Part shown: one piece after another, positions 15,467-24,700 of the stretch
Layout of the letters: every line of letters begins with the position of its first letter
Position numbering within the stretch: position 1 is the first letter of the stretch
Assembly (NCBI RefSeq): GCF_029223485.1
Contig: NZ_JARHTP010000007.1
Location: 186,001-250,000 of the forward strand
Source: Streptomyces coacervatus
GTDB lineage: Bacteria; Actinomycetota; Actinomycetes; Streptomycetales; Streptomycetaceae
Direction: 5' to 3'
DNA length: 64,000 nucleotides
Made by a program: the position numbers and the translations under genes
The notes under the pieces: generated by a model
Databases searched by the model: none
Told to the model about the DNA's origin: nothing
The model's input: the letters and a program-made list of their open reading frames with translations, nothing else

Positions 15467-17679
15467 CGACCTACCGCGACCCCGCCGCCCCCCTCGACGC
15501 CCGCGTCCGCGACCTCCTCTCCCGTATGACCCTCCGGGAGAAGGCCGGCCAGCTCAACCAGCGGATGTACGGCTGGGACGCCTACCGCCGCACCCCCGAC
15601 GGCGGCTACGAACTCACCGACGCCCTGTACGCCGAGACCGACCGCTTCGGGGGACTCGGCGCCCTCTACGGGCTGATGCGCGCCGACGCCTGGTCCGGCG
15701 TCGACCACACCAACGGGCCCGGCGCCCACGACAGTGCAGCCCTCGCCGAGCTGGTGCAACGCCATGTCATACGAAGCAGCCGGCTCGGCATCCCCGCGCT
15801 GTTCGTCGAGGAGGTGCCGCACGGCCACATGGCCCTGGGCGGCACGGTCCTCCCCGTCAATCTGGCCGTCGGCGCCACCTGGGACCCCGAGCTGTACGAG
15901 CGCGCCGCCGCGCACGCCGCCGCCGAACTGCGCGCCCGTGGCGGCCACTTGGCCCTGGTCTCGGCCCTCGACATCGTCCGTGACCCCCGCTGGGGCCGCA
16001 CCGAGGAGTGCTTCGGCGAGGACCCGTACCTCGCCGCCCGTCTGACGGAGGCACTCGTGCGCGGTATGCAGGGGGAACCCGCCGAGTTCTTCGCCGCCGA
16101 CAAGGCTCCCGTAGTCCTCAAGCACTTCGCCGGGCAGGGCGCCACCGTCGGCGGCCGCAACTCCGCCGAGTCCGAACTCGGGCTCCGTGAACTCCACGAG
16201 ATCCATCTGCTCGCCGCCCGCGCGGGCGTCCGCGCCCGGGCCGCCGCCGTCATGGCCGCGTACAACGAGGTCGACGGCATGCCCTGCTCGGGCAACAGGC
16301 CCCTGCTCACCGGGCTGTTGCGGGAGCACTGGGGCTTCGGCGGGCTCGTCATGGCCGACGGTCTCGCCGTGGACCGCCTGGCCCGGATCACCGGCGACAA
16401 GGCCTCCGCGGGTGCCCTCGCCCTCAACTCCGGGGTGGATCTGAGCCTTTGGGACGAGGGCTTCACGCACTTGGAGGCCGCTGTGGAGCGTGGGCTCGTC
16501 GAGGAGTCCGTCCTCGACGCCGCCGTCGCCCGTGTCCTGCGCCTCAAATTCCGGCTCGGTCTGTTCGAACGGCCCTACGGCGGGGGCGAGTTGCCCTCGC
16601 CCGAGCAAGGCCGCACCCTGAGCACCGACCTTGCCCGGGCCTCGGTCACCCTCCTCCGCAACAGCGACCGCACCCTCCCCATCGCGCCGACTGTCTCCCG
16701 TATCGCCGTCCTCGGACCCCAATCCGCCACCGCCGCCCATCAGTTGGGCGACTACACCGCCCCTCAGCGCCCCGGCACCGGCACCGGCGTGCTCGACGGG
16801 CTGCGCAAACTCGCCCCGCCCGGCACCGACATCCGGCACGCCCGCGGCTGCGCCCTCACCGGCGACGATCTGTCCGGCATCCCCGAGGCGATCGCCGCGG
16901 CCGCCGCCTCCGACCTCGCCGTGCTCGTGCTGGGCGGCAGCAGCGCCCGTACGCCCGGGACGGACTTCGCCGCCAACGGGGCCGCGCTGTCGGCGGTTTC
17001 CGAGATGACCTGCGGTGAGGGCGTCGATCTCGCCGGGCTGCGGCTGGGCGCGGCCCAGTACGTGCTGCTGGACGCCGTCGTCGCGACCGGCACGCCGACC
17101 GTGGTCGTGCTGCTGCAGGGACGCCCGCATGTCGTACCCGACACGGCCGCGGCCGTGCTCACCGCCTGGTACCCGGGCCCATGGGGCGGCGACGCCATCG
17201 CCGAGGTGCTCCTCGGGCACGCCGAACCCTCCGGCCGGCTCCCCGTCTCCGTCCCCCGCTCGGCGGCCCAACTCCCCGTCCACTACAACCACAAGGACAC
17301 CGAGTACGGCGGCTACGTGGACGAGAGCGCCGAGCCGCTGCACTCCTTCGGGCACGGGCTGTCGTACACGGGCTTCGCGTACGGCCCGCCGAGCACGGAC
17401 GGGCACAGCGTCACGGTCGACGTCACCAACACCGGTGAGCGGCAGGGGCGTACGGTCGTGCAGGTCTATCTGCGGCGGCTGATCACGCCCACATGGCCGC
17501 GCACCCTCGAACTGTTTGCGTTCGAGGGTGTCGACCTGGTGCCCGGCGAGTGCCGTTCGGTCACCTTGCCGCTCGACAGGGACCGACTCGCCGGGACCAG
17601 GACCGTGGAGATCCGGGTCGCCGAGTCCGCGCGGGCCGCGCTCACCGCCGTACCCGCCGTGCTGGATCTCAGAGTTTGA
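15463..17679 (+). CDS. Three-domain GH3 glycoside hydrolase
   Basis: A 738-residue GH3 enzyme: a TIM barrel to about residue 340, the alpha/beta sandwich to about 610, and a C-terminal fibronectin-III-like domain (HSFGHGLSYTGFAYG onward). The barrel has DPRWGRTEECFGEDPY and KHFAGQGATVGGRNSAE; the nucleophile Asp is in LVMADGLAVDRL, where most relatives read SDW. It lacks the KHFPGHG loop, so a beta-glucosidase, xylosidase or related specificity is more likely than hexosaminidase. There is no signal peptide. It is translationally coupled to the kinase and overlaps the convergent permease gene by 11 bp. Confidence 0.9.
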   Translation: MTTYRDPAAPLDARVRDLLSRMTLREKAGQLNQRMYGWDAYRRTPDGGYELTDALYAETDRFGGLGALYGLMRADAWSGVDHTNGPGAHDSAALAELVQRHVIRSSRLGIPALFVEEVPHGHMALGGTVLPVNLAVGATWDPELYERAAAHAAAELRARGGHLALVSALDIVRDPRWGRTEECFGEDPYLAARLTEALVRGMQGEPAEFFAADKAPVVLKHFAGQGATVGGRNSAESELGLRELHEIHLLAARAGVRARAAAVMAAYNEVDGMPCSGNRPLLTGLLREHWGFGGLVMADGLAVDRLARITGDKASAGALALNSGVDLSLWDEGFTHLEAAVERGLVEESVLDAAVARVLRLKFRLGLFERPYGGGELPSPEQGRTLSTDLARASVTLLRNSDRTLPIAPTVSRIAVLGPQSATAAHQLGDYTAPQRPGTGTGVLDGLRKLAPPGTDIRHARGCALTGDDLSGIPEAIAAAAASDLAVLVLGGSSARTPGTDFAANGAALSAVSEMTCGEGVDLAGLRLGAAQYVLLDAVVATGTPTVVVLLQGRPHVVPDTAAAVLTAWYPGPWGGDAIAEVLLGHAEPSGRLPVSVPRSAAQLPVHYNHKDTEYGGYVDESAEPLHSFGHGLSYTGFAYGPPSTDGHSVTVDVTNTGERQGRTVVQVYLRRLITPTWPRTLELFAFEGVDLVPGECRSVTLPLDRDRLAGTRTVEIRVAESARAALTAVPAVLDLRV

Positions 17680-18547
17680 CGGCTCCCGAGGAGACGCCCT
17701 TGTAGAACCAGCGCTGGGTGATCACGAACAGCACCAGCACCGGGATGACGGAGATCACCGAACCGGCCATCACCACCCGCTGGTCGTAGCCGAACGACGA
17801 GCTCTGCAGCCGGGACAGGCCCAGCGTCAGCGTCATATGGCTCTCCGAGCGGAGCACGATCAGCGGCCAGAGGAAGTCGTCCCAGGCGCTGATGAAGGTG
17901 TTGATGGTGACCACCATGATCGCGCCCCAGGCGGAGGGCAGATACAGATAGCGGAAGCGCTGCCACTCGCCCGCTCCGTCGAGCATCGCCGAGTCCTCGA
18001 TCTCGCGCGGGACGGCCAGGAACGCGCCGCGCATCAGCAGGACGTTGATGGCGCCGACGAAGCCGGGCAGCCACACGCCCGCCAGGTTGTCGACCAGGCC
18101 CAGGTCGCGGATGCTCAGGAACAGCGACACCATGATCGACTCGAAGGGGAACATCATGGAGGCGACCAGCACCACCCAGACCGCCTTGCGGCCCTTCCAG
18201 CCGGGCTTGGAGAGCATGTAACCGGCCATGGTGGAGAAGACGAGCTGGCTGGCTATCGACAGGATCACGACGATCGCGCTGTTGCGGATGTACGTGGCCA
18301 CCGGGACCTGGTCGAAGACCTGTCGGTAGGCCCGCAGCGTCGGGTGATGGGGCAGGAGCGAGGCGTTCGCGCCGAAGACGTCCTCGCTCGTGCTCTTCAG
18401 CGAGGCCAGGAGCTGCCAGACCAGCGGGCCGACCGTGATGCCCAGCACGAAGAGCAACAGCAGGTAGCGGACGACGAGTTCACGGGGGCGGCCGTAGTCG
18501 CGCCAGCGCGGCAGCAGGCGCCGGGGCCTGTCCACTGCGGTCGTCAT
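17669..18547 (-). CDS. Sugar ABC transporter permease (MalG type)
   Basis: A 292-residue inner-membrane subunit of a carbohydrate-uptake ABC transporter, with six predicted helices. The EAA loop, which contacts the ATPase, reads EIEDSAMLDGAGEWQRFRYLYLP. The ATG at 18547 overlaps the stop of the partner permease (ATGA). No ATPase is encoded nearby; Streptomyces sugar importers of this class generally use the shared MsiK ATPase. Confidence 0.94.
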   Translation of the reverse strand: MTTAVDRPRRLLPRWRDYGRPRELVVRYLLLLFVLGITVGPLVWQLLASLKSTSEDVFGANASLLPHHPTLRAYRQVFDQVPVATYIRNSAIVVILSIASQLVFSTMAGYMLSKPGWKGRKAVWVVLVASMMFPFESIMVSLFLSIRDLGLVDNLAGVWLPGFVGAINVLLMRGAFLAVPREIEDSAMLDGAGEWQRFRYLYLPSAWGAIMVVTINTFISAWDDFLWPLIVLRSESHMTLTLGLSRLQSSSFGYDQRVVMAGSVISVIPVLVLFVITQRWFYKGVSSGAVKL

Positions 18548-19563
18548 GCCTCGTCCTCCTTCGTCAGGCGCTGCGCCAGCAGGGTCAGGCCGAGGGTCAG
18601 TGCGAACAGCGCGACGCTGACGGCCGAGCCGTAACCGGCGTTGCCGGTGAGCGGGTCCAGGCCGACGTCCCGGATGTAGAAGGGCAGGGTGCGGTCGGCG
18701 CCGCCGGGGCCGCCGGTGGAGCTGCCCAGCATGTAGATCTCGGTGAAGACGCGCAGCGAGCCGATGCCGGTGAGCGTGCCGACCAGCATCATGGCCTGCC
18801 GTACGCCCGGCATGGTGATGTGCCAGAAACGGCGGACCGCGCCGGCGCCGTCCATCTGCGCCGCCTCGTGCAGTTCCTTGGGCACGTTCCCCAGCGCGGC
18901 CAGGTAGAAGATCATGTACCAGCCGAGGCCCTTCCACAGCGTCAGGCCCATCGCTGAGAACAGGATCAGCCAGGAGTCGGACAGGAAGGGGACGGCCGAC
19001 TTGATCAAGTGGGCTTTCTGCAGCCAGGTGTTGACCAGTCCGTCGTCCGCCAGCAGCCACTGCCAGCTCAGGCCGACGACCACGCTGGAGGCGAGGACGG
19101 GGGTGTAGAAGGCGGAGCGGAAGAAGCCGATGCCGGGGAGGTTCTTCTCCACCAGGACGGCCAGCATCAGCGGCAGCAGCACCATCAGGGGTACGACGAT
19201 CACCGCGTAGAGGAGGCTGTTGCGGGTCGCCAGCCAGAAGTCCGAATCGCCCAGCATCCGGGTGTAGTTGTCCAGACCGACGAAGCTCGCGGCGCCGCCG
19301 AGCGGCCTGGCGTTCGTGAACGACAGCAGGACTGTGTTGAGGAACGGGAACACGCCGAAGACCACCGCGCAGACGATCGCGGGGGCGGTCCACAGCCAGG
19401 GCAGCCACCAACGGCGGTACAGCGCCGCCCCGTTGGCGCCCGGAGCGGGGCCGGGCAGCAGCGCCCGGGTGATGCGGCGGATACGGGACGGGGCCGGGCC
19501 CGGCACGGAGGCGGTGCGCTCCGTACCGGGCACGGACACCGGCTTCGCGGTCTCGGTCGCCAC
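18544..19563 (-). CDS. Sugar ABC transporter permease (MalF type)
   Basis: A 339-residue permease with about 60 residues of Pro/Ala-rich cytoplasmic leader, then six membrane helices. The EAA loop is ELHEAAQMDGAGAVRRFWHITMP. The GTG at 19563 is chosen because it lies 2 bases after the binding-protein stop and the open frame upstream lies within that gene. It forms the transport operon with the lipoprotein and the second permease. Confidence 0.94.
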   Translation of the reverse strand: MATETAKPVSVPGTERTASVPGPAPSRIRRITRALLPGPAPGANGAALYRRWWLPWLWTAPAIVCAVVFGVFPFLNTVLLSFTNARPLGGAASFVGLDNYTRMLGDSDFWLATRNSLLYAVIVVPLMVLLPLMLAVLVEKNLPGIGFFRSAFYTPVLASSVVVGLSWQWLLADDGLVNTWLQKAHLIKSAVPFLSDSWLILFSAMGLTLWKGLGWYMIFYLAALGNVPKELHEAAQMDGAGAVRRFWHITMPGVRQAMMLVGTLTGIGSLRVFTEIYMLGSSTGGPGGADRTLPFYIRDVGLDPLTGNAGYGSAVSVALFALTLGLTLLAQRLTKEDEA

Positions 19564-19565
19564 GC

Positions 19566-20936
19566 TCAGCCCGCCTGCTTCAGCAGCTCGTTGGCCTTGG
19601 ACTGGGCGTCCTTGACGGCCTGTGCCGGGCTCTTCTTGCCCTGCATGGCGAGCTGCACCTGCGCCACGAGCGCGTTCTGCACGGCCGGGGAGAGATTCGT
19701 CTGGTAGGCGGTGGCGGTCTTCAGCTGCTCGGCGACGAGCTTGCGGGCCTGGGAGAAGGGGTCGCTGCCGGTGACCTTCTGGAAGAACGGGTCGTTCAGC
19801 GAGGCCGTGGTCGTCGGGAAGATGACGACGTTGGGGTCCTTGCACCAGGCCGTCTGGTTCTCGGCGTTGGTGAGGTACTCGCCGAACGCCAGCGCCACCG
19901 GCGCATGCTTGCTGGTCGCGGCGACCGAGATGTACTGCGGGGCGGCCGTGGTGTGACCGAGCGCGTCGAAGGGCTGCTGGCCGACGGCCGTCTTGTCGTA
20001 GACCGACGGGCTGTTCTGCTTCACGAACCGCACGAAGCTCGGGTTCGTCGAGCCGTAGGCGACCTTGCCCTGGCTGTACAGCGTGGAGGGGTCGTTGCTG
20101 GAGGACAGCGAGTCCTTCGGCATCGCGCCCTCCTTGTACAGCTTCGCCATCCACGCCACCCACTGGGTAGTCCTCGGATCATTGGCGAAGACCGCGGACT
20201 TGCCGTCGGCGGAGAGCGTCTTGATGTTCATCTGGTCGAAGTCCGCCGGGATCCGCCAGACCGGATTGGCCATCGTCGCGTAGTACTTGCCCTTGGCCGC
20301 CTTGGCGATCTTCTCGTAGTCGGCGAACAGCCCGAACATGGTCGTCGGCGGCTTCGCCGGGTCGACCCCGGCCTTCTCCAGCAGGTCCTTGTTGTACGTC
20401 AGCAGGACGCCGCCGGTGTACCAGGGGAGCGTGGTGTGGATCGCCGAGCCCGAGGCGTCCTTGAAGGTGCTGGACTTCCAGAACGCCGGGACGAAGGGCT
20501 TGGCTACGTCCGGGTCCTTGGTACTCAGGTTGAGCAGGTAGCCGGCCTTGGTGAGGGCGGTGGCCGTCTCGGCGTTGAGGTTGAGCACGTCGGGCAGGGT
20601 GCAGGCCTGGGCGTCGGCGACCGTGCGCTGGGTGAACGTGTTGTCGCCCGGATCGTCGATCCACTTGACCTCGGCGCCGGGGTGGGCCTTCTCGAAGGAC
20701 TTGATCACGCCGTTGAAGAAGTCCCCGAAGTCTTTCTTCAAGTTGGTCGTCTGGAAGGTGATCTGGCCCTTGACGTCACCCGTCAGCTTCCCGGAGCCGA
20801 CGTTGCCCTTGTCCACCTTGCAGCCCCCGGCGGTCGAGTCACCGCCGGAGGAACCGCCGGACAGGCCGCAGCCGGCCGCCGTGAGCGTCAGGGCGATGAT
20901 TCCCGCCACGGATGCGGTCAGTCTTCCAGCGCGCAT
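19566..20936 (-). CDS. Sugar ABC transporter substrate-binding lipoprotein
   Basis: A 456-residue extracellular solute-binding protein, family 1. The signal MRAGRLTASVAGIIALTLTAAGC ends in a lipobox (Cys24 as the lipid anchor), followed by a Gly/Ser linker. Segments such as GVDPAKPPTTMFGLFADYEKIAKAAKG and SLSSSNDPSTLYSQGKVAYG are typical of oligosaccharide-binding proteins. ATG 20936 has GGAGG 6 bases upstream and is preferred over a GTG two codons earlier. It is first in the transport operon. The neighbouring enzymes suggest a mannose/GlcNAc oligosaccharide ligand, which is inference. Confidence 0.94.
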   Translation of the reverse strand: MRAGRLTASVAGIIALTLTAAGCGLSGGSSGGDSTAGGCKVDKGNVGSGKLTGDVKGQITFQTTNLKKDFGDFFNGVIKSFEKAHPGAEVKWIDDPGDNTFTQRTVADAQACTLPDVLNLNAETATALTKAGYLLNLSTKDPDVAKPFVPAFWKSSTFKDASGSAIHTTLPWYTGGVLLTYNKDLLEKAGVDPAKPPTTMFGLFADYEKIAKAAKGKYYATMANPVWRIPADFDQMNIKTLSADGKSAVFANDPRTTQWVAWMAKLYKEGAMPKDSLSSSNDPSTLYSQGKVAYGSTNPSFVRFVKQNSPSVYDKTAVGQQPFDALGHTTAAPQYISVAATSKHAPVALAFGEYLTNAENQTAWCKDPNVVIFPTTTASLNDPFFQKVTGSDPFSQARKLVAEQLKTATAYQTNLSPAVQNALVAQVQLAMQGKKSPAQAVKDAQSKANELLKQAG

Positions 20937-20965
20937 GTCCACCCTCCAGGGATCAGCCGAGTGGC

Positions 20966-20980
20966 TGGTTCAATCAACCA
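20966..20980. promoter_or_regulatory. Operator-like site upstream of the sugar transport operon
   Basis: TGGTTCAATCAACCA has inverted arms TGGTT/AACCA and lies 30-44 bp before the lipoprotein start. It matches the site before the SIS gene at 14 of 15 positions. I read it as the operator of the locus regulator, most likely the RpiR protein. Confidence 0.6.
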
Positions 20981-21065
20981 ACTTCGACTCCGATTGATGA
21001 AAAGGTGGACCAGAATTCATCGGAGGTCAATGGGTTGCCGTGTTGCGTTTAGGTTCCGCCCGTGA

Positions 21066-21743
21066 TCAGTGGCGGTGTTCGTGGTCCGGGTGGGAGGGGT
21101 CGCCGGGGTGCTCGTGGCCGGCCGCGTACACCACTCCGGCGCGTGCCTGGTCGAACCAGTCGAAGAAGGCGCGGCGGCCTGCGGCCTGCGTGAGCTCGCG
21201 CGCGATGCGTTCGCGGGCCTGCTCGTACGGCAGGAAGTCCGCGTGTGCCGTCCGGCTGAAGGGGTCCACTCCGCGCCGTAGTGCGTCCGGGGTGAGGTAG
21301 CGGTCACGGTTGCGGTCGTAGTAGTCCCGTACAGCGGCCTCGGGGACGTCCTGCTGCTGCTCCAGCTCGGCGAGCAGGGCCCGCGCGGCCGGGGAGTGGG
21401 CCAGTGCCGCGGCGACGATGCTGCCCATGTCTGCGACGTCGGTGCCTGCGACTTCCAGTACCTGGGTCGGGGACACCTCTTCCGGTGGTGCCAGGCCCCG
21501 CTCTTCGCAGGCTCGGCGGGCGAGTTCGTCGGCGACGACCACTTGGGTGGCCCAGCGGCGCCGTTGGCGCTGTACGCGGGCCGATAGTGCCTCGTTGTGT
21601 CCGTTGGCGAGTGCGGCGCCTTCGTGGCTGGTCGCGCAGTTCCCCGCGCCCCTTTGGGGCGCTGCCGGGACCGTATCCATGAAAGCGGCCACCCGGTCCT
21701 TCGGGACAGGCTTGCCTCCTACTACGGCCGCGTGTTCCGTCAT
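21066..21743 (-). CDS. SurA/parvulin-like protein of unknown function carrying a repeat insertion
   Basis: A 225-residue cytoplasmic protein translated from an ATG that overlaps the GH38 stop (ATGA). The part VRDYYDRNRDRYLTPDALRRGV followed by ARERIARELTQAAGRRAFFDWFDQ resembles the chaperone portion of SurA/PrsA-type peptidyl-prolyl isomerases, without a visible isomerase domain. It ends in a His-rich tail (HEHPGDPSHPDHEHRH) that could bind metal. Residues about 27-44, including RGAGNCATS, are encoded by dispersed repeat copy C and look like an in-frame insertion. Its role beside the mannosidase is unknown. Confidence 0.7.
   Translation of the reverse strand: MTEHAAVVGGKPVPKDRVAAFMDTVPAAPQRGAGNCATSHEGAALANGHNEALSARVQRQRRRWATQVVVADELARRACEERGLAPPEEVSPTQVLEVAGTDVADMGSIVAAALAHSPAARALLAELEQQQDVPEAAVRDYYDRNRDRYLTPDALRRGVDPFSRTAHADFLPYEQARERIARELTQAAGRRAFFDWFDQARAGVVYAAGHEHPGDPSHPDHEHRH
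21612..21663 (+). repeat. Dispersed repeat, copy C, inside a coding sequence
   Basis: Core CTGGTCGCGCAGTTCCCCGC with a GCGGCGCCTTCGTGG left arm. The tail GCGCCCCTTTGGGGCGC is a perfect 7-bp-stem hairpin. It lies in frame within the SurA-like gene, antisense to the coding strand. Confidence 0.9.
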
Positions 21744-24700
21744 GGTGTCACCTCCAGCACTACTGCTTCCGTGTAGGCGACCCGGCCGTGCCAGGCGAGC
21801 TTTGCCATCAGCCAGTACGAGCCGGGCTCGATTGCGCTGCCGTCCACGTCGACGAAGACGTCCAGGTGTTCCCCGGGGGCGACGGTGAAGCCCTGGCAGG
21901 CCGGGTCGACGCCTCCCCAGGTGTGCCAGGAGGACACGGTCCACAGGGTGCCGTTGACCGGGCCGAGGGTGCTGTTGTGCAGTCGTACCGGGACGCGGGA
22001 TCGTTCGCCCCTGCGTACGCTGATCTGCTCAACTCCCAGAGCGGCGGAGAGAGTTGGTGCTGCGTGGCGCTCGCCCGGAACGTCGAGCGCCACGACATCC
22101 TCGTACGTCTGCTCCTCGTAGGACAGACGGGCGGTCAGCCAGTGCCGACCGGGTGGGGCCTGATCGGGTGGCGTCACTGTGACCTCGGAGAGCGTGAAGC
22201 CGCCCGGGCCCAGTGCGTACGGCACTTCGGCGGGCTCGGCCCGCCAGCCGGGCGGGACGCCGATGGCCACGGTGCCGGAGACGGGCGCGTCGGTCAGTTC
22301 CGAGGCGATGCGGACCGTCGCGGTGACCGGGCCGTCGGAGGCGGTGAGTACGGTCGGTGAGACGTAGGCGGTCACCGGCATGTTGCCGCGGGGTGCCGGG
22401 CCGGAGTTGTGCAGCCAGTAGCGGGTGGGGATCGGTTGCGCGGGCTCGTGGGCGGCTACTCCGGGGGTGTACGGCGGTCGGGTGCTCTCGGGCGGAGTGG
22501 CGAGGAGCGTTGCCACCTCGAAGCCGGTCAGGGCGACGGCCAGCGCCCCCTGTCCGTCGGGTGCCAGCGCTTCTCCGGGCGTCTCCAGGACGTCCGCCCG
22601 GGTGCCCCGCAGCCACTCCTTCGGCCCGCGTATTCGGGCCCGCACCGGACGTCCGTTCACCTCGTGCATCCGTACGGCGACCCCGCGCCCGGGGTCGGTC
22701 GGCGCCACGCTTCCGCGGGCGAGTGGCGACCCCGCGGGCTTGAGGGCGTCGAGCAGGACCTCGCCCGCGGGCTCCAGGGTGAGCAGGGCCAACTCCCGTG
22801 GCAGGGAGGGGGGTTCCGCGTGGCCGCGTATTCGCCCGGTGAGGGGGTGGTTGAACTCATGGCCGACGCGTGGGAGTTGCTGCTCCCGCCAGTCTCCCTC
22901 GCCGCCGACCACCGCGTACTCGAAGGTGTGGGACCAGCGTTGGAGTTGGAACGCCGAGCCGTCGGGGGCCGTGCGGCGGGGCGGGTCGACCCAGATGCCG
23001 GACGGCCAGCCCGTGCAGGAGCGCATCAGCGACATGTAGAGGTCGCCGGAGGAGGTGACGACACAGCCCGGGGTGCCCCGGTTGAGGACGGCGAAGCCGC
23101 GCCCGTCCCAGGCGTCGCCGGGCGGCAGCGCCTCGCCGCCGCCCGCCGCCGTGGCCGTGACGGTCGCGTCGTCCAGGTCGGCGATCAGCGCGTCGACCGC
23201 CTTCGCATCGCCCTCGGCGTCGGCGCCCGCGACCACCAGCAGCGGCAGTCGTTCGAGGTCGCGCAGATCGGCTCCGGGCACCCACTCCTCGCGGAGCGAG
23301 GCACGCGGCGCGACCCAGACCGCCGCCACATCGCCCTCGGTGAGCTGCCGCTGCAGTTCGCGTCCGGCGGCCGGGTCCCAGCCGAGCGCCTCGGCGACGA
23401 CGGAGTTGCGGTCCGGGCCGCCGACGGCGATGCGGATGTCGGGGAGGTTGGAGTCGACCTCCAGGTCGCCGTAGCGCGGACCGCCGGCGATGGTGGAGGT
23501 GGCCGTGACCCCGGTGCGGACGAGGGCGGCGGCGAGCGGGGTGCCCAGCTCACCGGCCTCGTCCCAGGAGGCGTAGACGAGTTCGGCGACCCCGATGGAC
23601 CGCTGCCCGATCAACTCCCCTGTGTCGTCCCGCAGTTCGACCCGGGCCGTCGAGCCCAGCCCGAACCAGGTGTTGGCCGGGTTGTCCAGCGTCCACGGGA
23701 ACTGCTCGCTGTCCACGTCGACGAACCCGAACCCGCGCCCGATCACCGCGTCCGCCACCTCGTGCACCGGCAGCCCGCCCTGCACGTCGGAGGGCCAGCG
23801 CACGCGGATCAGCCGGTCCGCGCCGTCGTAGCCGTCGATGGTGGTGGTCACGTCCAGACGGTCGACGCCCGTCCAGAGGGTCAGCCGCTGGGTGTACGTG
23901 AACAGGCCGAGGTCGCCGCGGACGGTGAGCCGGGACCCCGCCGGAGAATGTGTCACTTCCACGGAAGCTGTCACACTTCCGCCGCGTGCCACCGTGGTGC
24001 CCGTCGGCGTGAGATGCCAGGGCCCCTCGCCGAAACGCGGGTGCCTCGGGTACTCCTCCTGCACGACGAGCTCATTGCCGATGTCCCCGGCGCGCAGCAG
24101 CTCCCGGCCGCCCCCGCCGAGGGCGCGCAGGCTGCTGACGCCGCCGCCGCGCGAAGGGTCGACCGTCACCTCGTAGAACTCGTTGCGGATCGTCATGCCC
24201 TCGCCGGGTTCCCATTCGGGGACCGGGCCCTCGCCGAGCGGGAGCGCCTTGAGGCCCATGCCCGGCAACTCGCGCACGACGACGTGGAGTTGGCTGTTCT
24301 CGCGGACGGCGGGGAGGCCGAGGGGCACCAGACCCGGGTCGTCGACCGTCAGTACATCCGTCCGCTCCCAGGTCGCCGGGTTGAAGACGACCAGGTCGGC
24401 GCCGTCGCCCGGGGTGACCTGGTCGGCCAGGGCCTGGGTCGCGTCGGCGTGCACGGTCTCGGCCAGGTCGTACAGCTCGCGCCAGCCCGTCATCAGGTCG
24501 ATGTAGACCTGATCGGACTCGGAGCCCGTGATGGCGTCGTGGTGGGCGCCGTAGATCAGCTGCCGCCAGGCCTTGTCGAGCGCCGCGTCGGGATACGGAT
24601 GCCCGGTGACCAGCGAGGCGAGCGTCGCCCAGGCCTCCGCGTCGGCGAGCAGTGTCTCGCCGTAGCGCTGGGCCTGCTTGGTGTCGATGTAGGAGACGTC

